Numbered from the stretch's first letter, positions 45,074-54,322 are shown. The stretch: 64,000 nt of DNA from Gudongella sp034004165 (GCA_034004165.1 JAVEXI010000004.1:1-64000); one strand, 5' to 3'. Program-made: numbers and translations. Notes: generated by a model from the letters alone, not told the origin.

Positions 45074-46858
45074 TTACCTTTTTAACACCCTTGTTATGAA
45101 CACCTCAACTAAATCTGGATCAAACTGGGTACCTGCATTTCTTCTTAATTCTTCAATAGCCTCTTCCTCAGTAAGTTTTTCTTTAAATGGCCTATTTCCA
45201 GTCATACACTCAAAGGAATCAGCCACCGCAATAATTCTTGACAATACAGGTATCTGGTCTCCTTTCACTCCTATCGGATATCCAGAACCATCCCATCTTT
45301 CATGATGGTATAGTATTGCTCTTGAATAAATAGAATAGTTTTCCATACCTTTAAGTATCCTGTATCCAGTTGCCGGATGCTGTTTTAGTTCTTCGCAGTC
45401 TTCAATTGTTATCTCATCGATTTTTTGAAGTATTTCAGGTGGTACAGAAATTTTTCCAATGTCGTGCATTCTGGCTACTTCTCTGAATCCCTTCAAATCA
45501 TCTTCGTTAAGCCCATACTCCATAGCCAGATTCCAGCTATATTCTGCCACTCTATCCATATGATCTTTTTCATGTGGAATAACTTCTACTATTGCATCTA
45601 AAAATCTTTCGATTGCCTCTTGCCTTCTTATCCTGGAATGCTGTATTTTATCGTAATACATCATATTGTCAGCTTCTTTTATAACCTCATTGATATCCTG
45701 TTCGTTATAATTCTTAACTCCAACTCCGACAGATACAGCAAGAATCATTGGATCTACTCTTGTTGCAGCAATCTCTTGCAGAATTCTCTCTTTTATCTGC
45801 TCCGCTTCATTTTTTTCAGTGTTAGGTAAATAAATCGCAAATTCATCGCCACCAGTTCTGCCTAATACATCTTCATCCCTGATACATTTCTTTAGAGATT
45901 CTGCTGTCATTTTCAATAATTCATCACCATTTTGATGACCAAAAGCATCGTTTGTTAGCTTGAGGTCATTTACGTCGACAGCGATAATGGAAAGTGGCAT
46001 GTACTCACGCTTGTTTAATCGCATAAGTTCGGCTTCCAGGTATCTCCTATTGTAAAGTCCTGTAAGGTGATCGTAATAACTTAAAAGTTCCGTTTGTTTC
46101 ATTTCGGTTCTTCTCTTAGTTGTATCCCGCCCAAAACATATTAAGAGCTCACGATCAAGTTTCAATAGAGTTACAGATATCTCTACGTCTACTGTCCCTC
46201 CAGATTTTGTTTTGTGAACTGTGTCAAGCATTATTGAACCTGTGCTGACTGCAACATCAATATATTTTTTAATCTCGTCACTGCTGAGTTTGTCGTCAAT
46301 AGTATTAATATTCATTCCAACTAATTCTTCTTTTGAATAGCCCAGTAGGTTACATGCTGCATCATTGACTGTCATGATAGTTCCATCCAAATCAACCACA
46401 TAGAATGCATCCTTTGTAGTTTCCAATACAGCTGAAAGATATTTTTCCCTTTCAATCAACTTTTGCTCAATTTTTTTGAACTCAGTCAAATCCCTAGATA
46501 TGCCCAGTATTCCTTTTAGATTGCCATTGTCATCGTATTGTGGTGTCTTTATGGTATGAAGATATACTCTGCTTCCGTTTGGATATGTTACCCAAGATTC
46601 AAATTCACTAAATTCTCCGGTCTCAGCTATCTTCATGTCATCTTCGGCAAATACCTTGGCCATTTCACCACCAAATAGACTGAAATCATCAGTCCCAATT
46701 ATTTCTTCTTTAGTTTTTCCATATAGCTCACCATATTTTTTATTGCAGTTCAAGTAAACACCGTCAGGCCGTTTATAAAAAATCATATCTGGAATAGAAT
46801 CCAGTAAACTATCTATTAGAACATCCTTCTGTTTAAAGTTCTTTTTCCGTCCAAACAA
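45074..46858 (-). CDS. PAS-PAS-GGDEF-HD-GYP signalling protein
   Basis: 594 residues, soluble. Two PAS sensor domains (about 12-130 and 132-255), a GGDEF domain (TGGDEFAIYLP, about 355) and an HD-GYP phosphodiesterase (ARMHDIGKISVP, HHERWDGSGYP; about 420-594). It could both make and break c-di-GMP; the HD-GYP motifs are complete. TTG start at 46858 with AAAGGGG upstream is chosen over the TTG at 46888. A 530-nt leader lies upstream. The C terminus ends in RNAGTQFDPDLVEVF, typical of HD-GYP. Confidence 0.9.
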   Translation of the reverse strand: MFGRKKNFKQKDVLIDSLLDSIPDMIFYKRPDGVYLNCNKKYGELYGKTKEEIIGTDDFSLFGGEMAKVFAEDDMKIAETGEFSEFESWVTYPNGSRVYLHTIKTPQYDDNGNLKGILGISRDLTEFKKIEQKLIEREKYLSAVLETTKDAFYVVDLDGTIMTVNDAACNLLGYSKEELVGMNINTIDDKLSSDEIKKYIDVAVSTGSIMLDTVHKTKSGGTVDVEISVTLLKLDRELLICFGRDTTKRRTEMKQTELLSYYDHLTGLYNRRYLEAELMRLNKREYMPLSIIAVDVNDLKLTNDAFGHQNGDELLKMTAESLKKCIRDEDVLGRTGGDEFAIYLPNTEKNEAEQIKERILQEIAATRVDPMILAVSVGVGVKNYNEQDINEVIKEADNMMYYDKIQHSRIRRQEAIERFLDAIVEVIPHEKDHMDRVAEYSWNLAMEYGLNEDDLKGFREVARMHDIGKISVPPEILQKIDEITIEDCEELKQHPATGYRILKGMENYSIYSRAILYHHERWDGSGYPIGVKGDQIPVLSRIIAVADSFECMTGNRPFKEKLTEEEAIEELRRNAGTQFDPDLVEVFITRVLKR

Positions 46859-47390
46859 GGCGCTGTCCCCTTTCTGCCTATATTGCAAATATTGCTCTCA
46901 GATTATCGGAAATCCGATTGCATTTTCATTATATAATAATTGTCATTTGTTATCAACTAGTAATTCACTATTAATATTGATATTCCAATGTATACAGTTT
47001 ATTAATACAGTACATAAAACTGCATCTAATTATTTTCTAGTATAAAGGCTCTAATACCCCAATAGTCGATTGTTTTTCATATAAATTTAAGAATAAAAAA
47101 AGGGAGTCCCCCTGCATTCAGGTACAACCATCGGCAAGGGGATGTATTGAGAGGTATTAGATGTTGTCGATTTAATAATTATATTATACAAAATATATTT
47201 ATAAATGTAAGTTGAAATTTAACTCTGTTTTCCGACATTAATGTTTGAAGAGTTAATTATCTTCTAAAGTAAAGAATACACTTTTTGAAAATATTGTATT
47301 TTCAACATTTACTAAAATTCTTTTCTAATAAGAATTCCTATAGGGACTAACGTCCTGTGTTTATCGAATTGCAACTTATACACGATTTAA
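46859..47390 (-). other. Long non-coding leader upstream of the HD-GYP gene
   Basis: 532 bp without a gene. On the minus strand it holds a promoter (-35 TTACAT, 47205-47210; 16-bp spacer; -10 TATAAT, 47183-47188) and, 10-20 nt further on, a pseudoknot-like element with a T7 tract (47095-47167). The last 200 nt before the start are AT-rich with no clear structure. The promoter-proximal part (47211-47390) has only weak small hairpins. Confidence 0.6.
47095..47167 (-). ncRNA. Candidate pseudoknot/terminator RNA element
   Basis: Minus-strand RNA: stem 1 ACAACAUC (47160-47167) with GAUGGUUGU (47124-47132, one bulged G); stem 2 CCCCUUGC (47134-47141) with GCAGGGGG (47108-47115). Stem 2 begins inside the stem 1 loop and ends after it, so the two form an H-type pseudoknot. 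ACUCCC then U7 (47095-47101) follow, allowing a competing AGGG/CCCU terminator stem. Could be a small riboswitch or an sRNA. It matches no class I know. Confidence 0.5.
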
Positions 47391-48212
47391 TTAAATCTCT
47401 AAAACTGTTCCTGCTGGAATATAATCAATTTTATTGCCAATTTTTTCTTTGAGCCACTTAAATTGATCATACCCTGTGCAATGTCCAGTATAAAACTTTG
47501 CTCCTGATTTTTCAAATTCTTTGGCAATCTCATTTAAAAATTCTAAGTCAGCAGAATCATCCAGGTTAATATCATAAAGATGAAATCCACCTATCACGTG
47601 AGTAACAGGCATTTTCAATAATTGGTTGGCTCTTTCAACTATATTAAGAATTCCCCTATGAGAGCATCCGCTCACCAGCACTCTTTTCTTACCCTCAATA
47701 ATTATCAAATTCTGTTCATGTAAAAAGTCATCTTCCTCCCAATTTCCTGTTTTATTCATAAGTAGGTGTTTATTCCCTTCAGGAATTAACCTTTCACCTT
47801 TTATGCTGGAAAAAAGAATAAGGTCTTCATCAAAATAAATATCTTCGTCTACAAGGACTATGCGAGAATCACTTAACAACTCTTTTGAAACACCAGCTTC
47901 TTCCAGTTCACCATCTTTATTCGATGCATGTGGGACAAATGCATCAGAGTGAAAATATACTCTTGCTGAATTATTTTCTTTCAAGAAAGAGGAAACCCCT
48001 CCACCATGATCGTAGTGCCCATGTGACACTATCGCTAAATCTACATCACTCAAATTAACCTCAAGTTTTTCTGCATTGTCAATAAATTTTGAAGTCTCCC
48101 CTGTATCAAATAAAATTTTTCTACCACCGACTTCAATATATAGACTCAGTCCATGCTCAGTTAAAAATTCATCTGTAAGTCCTCTGTTCTCCATAAGTAC
48201 TTTTATAATCAA
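47391..48212 (-). CDS. Metallo-beta-lactamase-fold hydrolase (COG1237-like)
   Basis: 273 residues with the MBL metal motif SHGHYDHGGG (about 60-69) and further ligands GCSHRGILN (about 180) and GGFHLYD. The pattern fits the group once annotated as dihydropterin-related methanopterin synthase homologues, whose real role in bacteria is unknown. TTG start at 48212 with AAGGTGAG 5 nt upstream is preferred; the GTG at 48221 lies inside it. Divergent from the HpaI-type aldolase gene, so the two may share a control region. Confidence 0.82.
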   Translation of the reverse strand: MIIKVLMENRGLTDEFLTEHGLSLYIEVGGRKILFDTGETSKFIDNAEKLEVNLSDVDLAIVSHGHYDHGGGVSSFLKENNSARVYFHSDAFVPHASNKDGELEEAGVSKELLSDSRIVLVDEDIYFDEDLILFSSIKGERLIPEGNKHLLMNKTGNWEEDDFLHEQNLIIIEGKKRVLVSGCSHRGILNIVERANQLLKMPVTHVIGGFHLYDINLDDSADLEFLNEIAKEFEKSGAKFYTGHCTGYDQFKWLKEKIGNKIDYIPAGTVLEI

Positions 48213-48324
48213 AATTCTCACCTTCCTATTAAATTATTCAAGTTTTATATACCCATTTTACAATCATAGATTTGACTTTTAAGTAATTAAAGGATACATT
48301 TTATTTTAGAAAGGTGGGATATTA

Positions 48325-49125
48325 ATGGAGAATATTTTAAAAGAAAGAATAAACAATGGCGTTAAAACAATTGGAACATTTTTTGAAATGGGCAGTTCCG
48401 AAGCAGTAGAATGCCTGGGATATACTGGCTTGGACTACATAATAATCGATACCGAGCATGGCCCATTTGATGTTGAAAGCACCATGAATTTCGTTAGGGC
48501 AGCTGAGCTTAAAAATCTCACACCTTTGGTCAGAGTTAAAGATATTTCCAGACCATCTATTTTGAAAAATCTGGATATTGGAGCTATGGGCTTGGTTGTT
48601 CCTTGTGTTGAAACAATTGAAGAAGTTGAAAAATTAGTCGAATGGTCAAAATATTATCCTCTGGGTAAAAGAGGTTTCTTTAATGCTAGAAAAACCGGAT
48701 ACGGTCAAGAAGATTTCTCTAAAGATGTAATCGAATATTTTAGTATCTCCAATCGTGAAACTCTTCTGATACCACAGTGTGAAACTAAAGGATGTCTTGA
48801 CAATATTGAGGAAATAGCAAAGATTGAAGGTGTCGATGGAATCTTCATAGGCCCTTATGATCTATCAATTGGACTAGGAATTCCAGCTCAATTTGATAAC
48901 CCAACCTTTATTTCTGCAGTTGCAAGAATTCTAAAAGCTTGTAAGGACAATAATAAGTTCAGCTTCATTTTTACAGGAGACCCAGCAATGGTGAACGAAT
49001 ATTTTGACCAGGGCTTTGACAGTGTGGCGCTTGGAACCGATATTTCTTTCTACATTTCAAGTATAAAGGGAGTAGTCGAAGATATCAGGAATCGTAAAAA
49101 ATCTACAGTCAAAGGTGGATATTAG
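48325..49125 (+). CDS. HpcH/HpaI-type class II 2-keto-3-deoxy acid aldolase
   Basis: 266 residues of the HpcH/HpaI aldolase (PEP-mutase/pyruvate-kinase barrel) family: FFEMGSSEAVECLGYTGLDY, DTEHGPFDVE, LDIGAMGLVVPCVETIEEVE and DGIFIGPYDLSIGLG with metal-binding Glu/Asp. Members cleave hydroxy-oxo acids to pyruvate plus an aldehyde. The substrate is not predictable and no aromatic-degradation genes are near. AAAGGTGGG lies upstream of the ATG. It abuts the convergent metI gene end to end. Confidence 0.9.
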   Translation: MENILKERINNGVKTIGTFFEMGSSEAVECLGYTGLDYIIIDTEHGPFDVESTMNFVRAAELKNLTPLVRVKDISRPSILKNLDIGAMGLVVPCVETIEEVEKLVEWSKYYPLGKRGFFNARKTGYGQEDFSKDVIEYFSISNRETLLIPQCETKGCLDNIEEIAKIEGVDGIFIGPYDLSIGLGIPAQFDNPTFISAVARILKACKDNNKFSFIFTGDPAMVNEYFDQGFDSVALGTDISFYISSIKGVVEDIRNRKKSTVKGGY

Positions 49126-49803
49126 TTATCTTTTGATCTTTGCTATTATCAAATTACTTGCAACTTGAACTGAGCTTACAATAAAAATTAATACCAATAC
49201 CGTAGCGATTGTGGCATCGGATTGATTTCTCTGATGCCCATACCGTATTGCAAAGTCACCAAGGCCTCCTCCTCCAACAGCACCCGCCATAGCTGTAAGC
49301 CCTATAAGACTTATTATTGTAATAGTGACTGCTCTAATAAGCCCTGGTAAGCTTTCCTTAAGGTATATGTTGAATATAATATCCAAAGGACCATCTCCCA
49401 TTGACTGAGCGGCTTCTATAAGTCCATTATCAAGCTCAGCAAGGGCTGTTTCTACCTGTCTTGCAAAGAATGGTATTGTGCCGACTACAAGAGGTACTAT
49501 TGCCCCTTTTGTTCCAATAGCTGTGCCTGCTATTAGCCTGGTCACTGGTATTAAGAGAGTAATTAGAATAACAAACGGAATCGTTCTAAAAACATTTATG
49601 GATTTGTCTAGAACAGATGACAAAAATACATTTTCCAGAATACCTCCCCGCTTTGTCACTGTTAGAATAGTTCCAAATATTAGGCCTATGGCGATTGCAA
49701 TAGCACCTGAAAATGCTACCATAAACAGAGTCTGCCAAATGCTCTCAATAAATTCAGGTATCTTCCCCAGTAAATTTGGAAACGCAATTTTTAATAGTTC
49801 CAT
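49126..49803 (-). CDS. metI: Methionine-type ABC importer permease
   Basis: 225 residues, five to six helices, with the binding-protein-dependent permease EAA-like loop (ALAELDNGLIEAAQSMGDG, about 125-143) and the MetI-type start LWQTLFMVAFSG-like region. The C-terminal GAVGGGGLGDFAIRYGHQR is a MetI hallmark. Last gene of a T-box-led operon, after metN, metQ and a dehydrogenase, 5 nt from the dehydrogenase stop. Confidence 0.92.
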   Translation of the reverse strand: MELLKIAFPNLLGKIPEFIESIWQTLFMVAFSGAIAIAIGLIFGTILTVTKRGGILENVFLSSVLDKSINVFRTIPFVILITLLIPVTRLIAGTAIGTKGAIVPLVVGTIPFFARQVETALAELDNGLIEAAQSMGDGPLDIIFNIYLKESLPGLIRAVTITIISLIGLTAMAGAVGGGGLGDFAIRYGHQRNQSDATIATVLVLIFIVSSVQVASNLIIAKIKR

Positions 49804-49808
49804 CTATA

Positions 49809-50771
49809 TCAGCTCCTTTTGCAGAGACCATCCGCTATCTTTATATGTTTCTCAATTACAGCACATGATTTATCAAATAATATCTTCTCATTTTCTGTCA
49901 TATCTATCTCTATTATGCCTTCTGCCCCACTGCTTCCGATTACAGCAGGAACGCCAGCATGTACTCCACGCAAACCGTATTCTCCATCCAGTAATACCGA
50001 AACAGGCAAAATGCATTTTTCATCATGCAGTATCGCTCTTATAATTTCTGTAACGGCAGAACTTATTCCAAATTCTGTCGAACCTTTTCCACTTAGAACG
50101 CTATATCCAGCATATCTGGTTTCTTCCAGGATTTGGTCAAAGTCTAATGTTTCGCCAGTCGGAATTTCTCTTTCACTTAATTTACTTATGGGTTTTCCTC
50201 CAACATACACATGTGACCAAGGTATTATCTGAGAACCTCCATGCTCTCCCATTGAGTATGCCTGTACAGATTTAATGTCAAATCCTGTTTTTTGGGCAAT
50301 TATTCTCTTTAATCTTAGGCTGTCAAGTGAGGTTCCCGTTCCAAATACTCTCTCCCTGGGAAAACCTGAAACTTTCCTAACGTAGTCAGCTATTACATCA
50401 GCTGGATTTGATATACATAAAAATATTCCTTTGAATCCAGTATTTACAATTTCCTCAATGGTAACACCTAAAGCATCTATTGTGGCACTGAGAGTATCTA
50501 ATCTGTCCTGATCAGGTCTTGGTAAAGGGCCAGCAGAGATAATTACCACGTCACTATCTTCACACTCACCTATTTCTCCAGCTCTCACTGTCACTTTATG
50601 AGGAAAATGAGCTAGTGCATCGTTTAAATCCAAAGCTTCACTTACTGCTTTTTCCTTTTTGATATCATTAAAGATAATTATGTCAGCGATACCTCTTGTT
50701 GCGAGGCTTTGACCACAGTGTGAGCCTACATTCCCTGAGCCAATTATTGTTACTTTTCGCAGTTTGCTCAT
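49809..50771 (-). CDS. L-2-hydroxyacid (lactate/hydroxyisocaproate) dehydrogenase
   Basis: 320 residues of the LDH/MDH family: IIGSGNVGSHCGQSLA (NAD), ISNPADVIADYV, GTGTSLDSLRLKRI (catalytic Asp and Arg) and SMGEHGGSQIIPWS (catalytic His). All catalytic residues are intact, unlike the gene at 26748. It sits between metQ and metI, so I infer a 2-hydroxy analogue of the imported amino acid as substrate. ATG at 50771 with AGGAGG upstream is chosen; the longer frame to 50828 would overlap metQ by 47 bp. Confidence 0.88.
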   Translation of the reverse strand: MSKLRKVTIIGSGNVGSHCGQSLATRGIADIIIFNDIKKEKAVSEALDLNDALAHFPHKVTVRAGEIGECEDSDVVIISAGPLPRPDQDRLDTLSATIDALGVTIEEIVNTGFKGIFLCISNPADVIADYVRKVSGFPRERVFGTGTSLDSLRLKRIIAQKTGFDIKSVQAYSMGEHGGSQIIPWSHVYVGGKPISKLSEREIPTGETLDFDQILEETRYAGYSVLSGKGSTEFGISSAVTEIIRAILHDEKCILPVSVLLDGEYGLRGVHAGVPAVIGSSGAEGIIEIDMTENEKILFDKSCAVIEKHIKIADGLCKRS

Positions 50772-50781
50772 CTTTTTCCTC

Positions 50782-51618
50782 CTAGTCTTCTGTCCATGCA
50801 GGGATATATAGCCCTTCAAAGGTTTCATTTATAACCCGCGCAACATTTGGCTTGTTATAAGCTTCTACGATTTTTAAGAAATCGGGGTCATCAGCTTCTT
50901 CAGTTCTTGCTACAATGATGTTGATGTAAGGATTATCTCCAGTTAACGAGTCGACTCCTTGCGAATATATTGCATCTTTTGCAGGGACAAGTCCATAATC
51001 ATGTGCATGATTTCCATTGATAACTGCAGCAGTCACATCAGGAAGCAGAGATGGTATGTTTGAAGCTTCAACTTCTATAAGCTCTAAGTTTAAGGGATTG
51101 CTTGTTATATCTTGCAATGAAGGAGTGTATCCTGCTGATTCAGCCACCTCTATTAGTCCTGCACTTTCAAGCACCTTTAACGCTCGCCCACCATTAGTTA
51201 CATCATTTGGAATAGCTATCTTATCTCCTTCACTAATTTCACTCACTTCTTTGATTTTTGTCGAATACACATTTAAAGGTGCAATTATAGTATTCCCAAT
51301 GGCTGTAAGATTAAGTCCTTTTGCTTCAATTTCATTATAAAGAAATGCGTAATGCTGGAATGCGTTAAGGTCTATTTCTCCGTCTTCAAGTGCCTGATTT
51401 GGCAATGTATAGTCAGAAAATTTTACTATTTTTATTTCTATGCCCTGTCCCTCTAGATTTTCACGTACAGGATCCCACATTTCTGTCATCTCTCCGACAA
51501 GCCCTATTTTTATCGTTCTCACTACACTATCTTTAGCTCCCTCTGCCGCGTTTCTGGTACACCCTGTAATGCTTAATACTGCTACTAATAGAATTAGAAG
51601 TAATGCTGTTTTTTTCAT
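50782..51618 (-). CDS. metQ: MetQ-type substrate-binding lipoprotein
   Basis: 278 residues. Lipobox SITGC (Cys20) after a signal peptide. NlpA/MetQ family pattern: IKIGLVGEMTEMWDPVRENL, FSDYTLPNQALEDGEIDLNAFQH, IAIPNDVTNGGRALKVLESAG and ASNIPSLLPDVTAAVINGNHA. It binds methionine (or a related amino acid) outside the cell and delivers it to MetNI. Second gene of the T-box operon; the start has GGAGAG upstream. Confidence 0.93.
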   Translation of the reverse strand: MKKTALLLILLVAVLSITGCTRNAAEGAKDSVVRTIKIGLVGEMTEMWDPVRENLEGQGIEIKIVKFSDYTLPNQALEDGEIDLNAFQHYAFLYNEIEAKGLNLTAIGNTIIAPLNVYSTKIKEVSEISEGDKIAIPNDVTNGGRALKVLESAGLIEVAESAGYTPSLQDITSNPLNLELIEVEASNIPSLLPDVTAAVINGNHAHDYGLVPAKDAIYSQGVDSLTGDNPYINIIVARTEEADDPDFLKIVEAYNKPNVARVINETFEGLYIPAWTED

Positions 51619-51635
51619 GTTATCTCTCCTTTAAT

Positions 51636-52478
51636 TTAATTTACAATTTCTATTGCAAGGTTTTTTGATTTGAAGTATTCCATAGCTATTTTAATATCTT
51701 CTCTTTTACCGTTAAAATTTAGTAGAGTTCCACTATTGTCAGAGTTTGTCGTTTCCAAAAACTCCTTAGTAATCTCCTGTTTTGGAGCTGAGAATACATT
51801 TGAAACTCTTCCTTCTTCAACTACTTTACCTGCTTCTAGTACTGTGACTTTGTCGCATATTTCTCTTACTACACTCATTTCATGAGTAATCAGTATTATA
51901 GTAAGCCCCAGTTCATCTCTCAAATCCTTTAATAACGTAAGTATTGCTTTTGTAGTCTTGGGATCAAGTGCTGATGTTGCTTCGTCACAAAGGAGTACAT
52001 CTGGCTCGTTTGCAAGTGCTCTTGCTATAGCCACCCTCTGTTTCTGTCCTCCGCTGAGCTGGGATGGATAGAAATTTCTTTTATCTTCTAGCCCGGTTAG
52101 TTTTAATAACCTGTCTACTCGACTTTTTTCCTCTTCCTTACTCAACTTCAATTTTCTTAGAGGGTAAGCAATATTTTTATAAACGTTTCTTGAAGGCATT
52201 ATATTGAAGTGTTGAAATATCATTCCCATTTTCATTCTTCTCTTGCGTAGTTCTTTGTTTTTTAGGATAGTAAGGTCTTCTCCCTTAAACAGTACTTTAC
52301 CTTCAGTTGGTTTTTCCAGCAGATTAATACATCTTAAAAGAGTACTCTTTCCTGCACCAGAAAATCCAATTATCCCTCGTATTTCCCCTCTCTCAACCTT
52401 CAAATCAACGTTGTCGAGAGCACCTACCTTTTCCGGCCCTGAATCATAAATCTTTGAAACTCCTTTCAGTTCAATCAA
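51636..52478 (-). CDS. metN: Methionine-type ABC importer ATPase
   Basis: 280 residues. Walker A GFSGAGKST (about 38-46), signature LSGGQKQRVAIARAL, Walker B LLCDEATSALDPKT, H-loop ITHEMSV. The C-terminal NIL/ACT-like extension of MetN appears shortened (residues 230-280) but present. TTG start at 52478 with AAAGGAGG 7 nt upstream. First gene of the operon, directly after the T-box leader. Confidence 0.93.
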   Translation of the reverse strand: MIELKGVSKIYDSGPEKVGALDNVDLKVERGEIRGIIGFSGAGKSTLLRCINLLEKPTEGKVLFKGEDLTILKNKELRKRRMKMGMIFQHFNIMPSRNVYKNIAYPLRKLKLSKEEEKSRVDRLLKLTGLEDKRNFYPSQLSGGQKQRVAIARALANEPDVLLCDEATSALDPKTTKAILTLLKDLRDELGLTIILITHEMSVVREICDKVTVLEAGKVVEEGRVSNVFSAPKQEITKEFLETTNSDNSGTLLNFNGKREDIKIAMEYFKSKNLAIEIVN

Positions 52479-52500
52479 TTTAATACCTCCTTTTACAAAT

Positions 52501-52800
52501 AAAAAAAGCTTCCATCACTTTGCAAAAAGCAAAGGGACGAAAGCTAACGTGGTACCACCCTAATTTACTCGTTTCTCACAAAACAAGCCTCTGAAAGTAC
52601 GCAGGAATCTAATCCTTTAATACTCAGGCACTATAACGTGTGCGTAACGTGCTTACCTAAATACCCAAAGGTGTTTCGATAAACAATCTCAGAGACCATA
52701 TTCAGCCTGTTATCCTCTGCTTCCTTTCACCAAACGGAAGCTCTCTTTGAGAGTATTCGCAGACTTACTCTTCCCATCATCGCTAAATTTTTAACTTGAA
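52501..52800 (-). promoter_or_regulatory. T-box riboswitch leader of the metN operon
   Basis: The T-box GGGTGGTACCACG (52548-52560) precedes an intrinsic terminator (52501-52546, AGCTTTC...AGCTTTTTTT). Stem I carries the AGTA/GAA internal-loop motif and an apical TTGGTG loop. The specifier region reads GAATATGG, so I read the specifier as AUG (52697-52699), methionine; UAU in the neighbouring register is the alternative. Uncharged tRNA would promote readthrough, turning on the importer. Confidence 0.88.
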
Positions 52801-52804
52801 TATG

Positions 52805-52833
52805 AATATAACATCAAAAAGTTTTTCTGTCAA
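52805..52833 (-). promoter_or_regulatory. Promoter of the T-box metN operon
   Basis: TTGACA (52828-52833), 17-bp spacer, TATATT (52805-52810) on the minus strand, immediately upstream of the leader. Confidence 0.8.
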
Positions 52834-52848
52834 CACTAAATTCAAAAA

Positions 52849-53223
52849 TTATTTCCCCAGGTATTTTCTTAAAGATTCCTGGTCCTTGAGAATCAAACCT
52901 CTTTCTCCGGCTAAAGTCTCCAAGTGATGAGTAAATTCATGTAAAAGAGTATCTCGTAACTTCTCCTTAATTTCTTCGATTTCGAAGCCTTCCATCACCC
53001 GTTTAAAAGAACCGTAGTATATTCGTATATGGCTACCTGTTATACTCTTGCGATATTCTCCAAGTACATATAGAGGTCTGTCCCTTCGGCTTTTCGAGTG
53101 TAATTTTCGCTCAGGCAAAAGTACAACTCCTTCATTTAACCTATCGAAAAAATCTTTTGGTATTGTCTCGGAAATTTCCTCTAACATGTCCTGTATTTCG
53201 TCTATATCTGGAAACTCAATCAT
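52849..53223 (-). CDS. Small zincin-like metallopeptidase
   Basis: 124 residues of the minimal-metalloprotease (DUF1025-type) family. HEFTHH (residues about 97-102) in TLLHEFTHHLETLAGE is the HExxH motif; LYVLGEYRKSITGSHIRIYYGSFKRV precedes it. Function unknown in bacteria. It lies between the T-box promoter and fbaA on the minus strand, following fbaA's neighbour without an obvious own terminator. Confidence 0.85.
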   Translation of the reverse strand: MIEFPDIDEIQDMLEEISETIPKDFFDRLNEGVVLLPERKLHSKSRRDRPLYVLGEYRKSITGSHIRIYYGSFKRVMEGFEIEEIKEKLRDTLLHEFTHHLETLAGERGLILKDQESLRKYLGK

Positions 53224-53242
53224 GTTAAACCTCCAAACTAAA

Positions 53243-53264
53243 GGGAGGAGACTTAACCCCTCCC
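53243..53264 (-). terminator. Terminator of fbaA
   Basis: Minus-strand hairpin GGGAGG (53259-53264) with CCTCCC (53243-53248) and a short T tract; weak. Confidence 0.6.
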
Positions 53265-53270
53265 ATATAA

Positions 53271-54203
53271 TTACAGATTTGAACCACTTGATCCTAATAC
53301 ATCCCTAATCTTGTGTTTTACCATTCCTTTAATTGCTGCCCTCGCAGGACCTAGATATTTTCTTGGATCAAACTCTGATGGGTTTTCTACAAAGAATTGT
53401 CTTATAGCAGCTGTCATTGCCAGTCTTAAGTCAGTATCAATGTTAATTTTTGCAACATTCATACTGGCTGCCCTTCTTAGCATGTCTTCGGGAACTCCCT
53501 GCGCTCCTGGTATATTCCCACCGTATTTGTTACAAAGATCTACAAACTCTGGCAATACGGTAGATGCTCCGTGTAATACCAGAGGGGTATTAGGCAACTT
53601 CTTTCCTATGATTTCAAGTCTTTCAAAATCAAGTTTGGGCTCTCCTTTAAATTTATACGCACCGTGACTCGTTCCAATTGCTATAGCTAAAGAATCAATT
53701 CCAGTTCTTTCAACAAATTCAACAGCCTGATCAGGATCCGTATAGGTGGCGTCTTCCTTGCTTACATTAATCGCATCCTCAACACCTGCCAACCTACCTA
53801 GTTCAGCTTCCACAACTACTCCTCTTTCATGAGCGTATTCGACAACTTCTCTAGTTATCCTTACATTTTCTTCGAAAGGATGATGTGAAGCATCAATCAT
53901 GACAGATGTGAAACCATCTGCAATACATTTCTTAACAATATCCAAATCTTCTCCATGATCAAGGTGTAATACAATATCTAAGCCCGTGTCTTCGATAGCT
54001 GCTTCTACTAGTTTTCTTAAGTAAACTGAGTTTGCGTATTTCCTTGCACCAGCTGACACCTGTAGAATCAGAGCAGAATTTTCTTCCTTTGCAGCATCGA
54101 CTATACCTTGAATAATTTCCATATTGTTTACGTTAAATGCCCCTATAGCATAGCCTCCAGCCTGCGCTCTTTTAAACATTTCTGTTGATGTAATTAAAGC
54201 CAT
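53271..54203 (-). CDS. fbaA: Class II fructose-bisphosphate aldolase
   Basis: Zinc aldolase splitting fructose 1,6-bisphosphate to DHAP and glyceraldehyde 3-phosphate (or the reverse in gluconeogenesis). 310 residues. Motifs: LHLDHGED (catalytic Asp, zinc His), DASHHPFEENV, VEAELGRLAGVED, AIGTSHGAYKF (zinc His, phosphate) and LHGASTVL; NIDTDLRLA near the end. The start has GGGAGGAAG upstream. Monocistronic. Confidence 0.96.
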   Translation of the reverse strand: MALITSTEMFKRAQAGGYAIGAFNVNNMEIIQGIVDAAKEENSALILQVSAGARKYANSVYLRKLVEAAIEDTGLDIVLHLDHGEDLDIVKKCIADGFTSVMIDASHHPFEENVRITREVVEYAHERGVVVEAELGRLAGVEDAINVSKEDATYTDPDQAVEFVERTGIDSLAIAIGTSHGAYKFKGEPKLDFERLEIIGKKLPNTPLVLHGASTVLPEFVDLCNKYGGNIPGAQGVPEDMLRRAASMNVAKINIDTDLRLAMTAAIRQFFVENPSEFDPRKYLGPARAAIKGMVKHKIRDVLGSSGSNL

Positions 54204-54322
54204 AAAAAATCTTCCTCCCTTTTCTTTTATATCTCACAATTTTATATACCCGTAAGTTTGCTCTTCTAAGAAACTATTTATGCTGAAACATTAATAACTT
54301 CAGATTCTACGATTAATTTTAA

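Noticed and set aside
46859..47390. c-di-GMP-I or -II riboswitch before the HD-GYP gene
   Set aside because: Neither the class I core (GGGACGCAAAGCC-like) nor the class II arrangement is present, so I left the element unassigned.
49478..50044. 188-codon plus-strand frame antisense to metI and the dehydrogenase
   Set aside because: It crosses two well-supported genes on the other strand and has no start signal.
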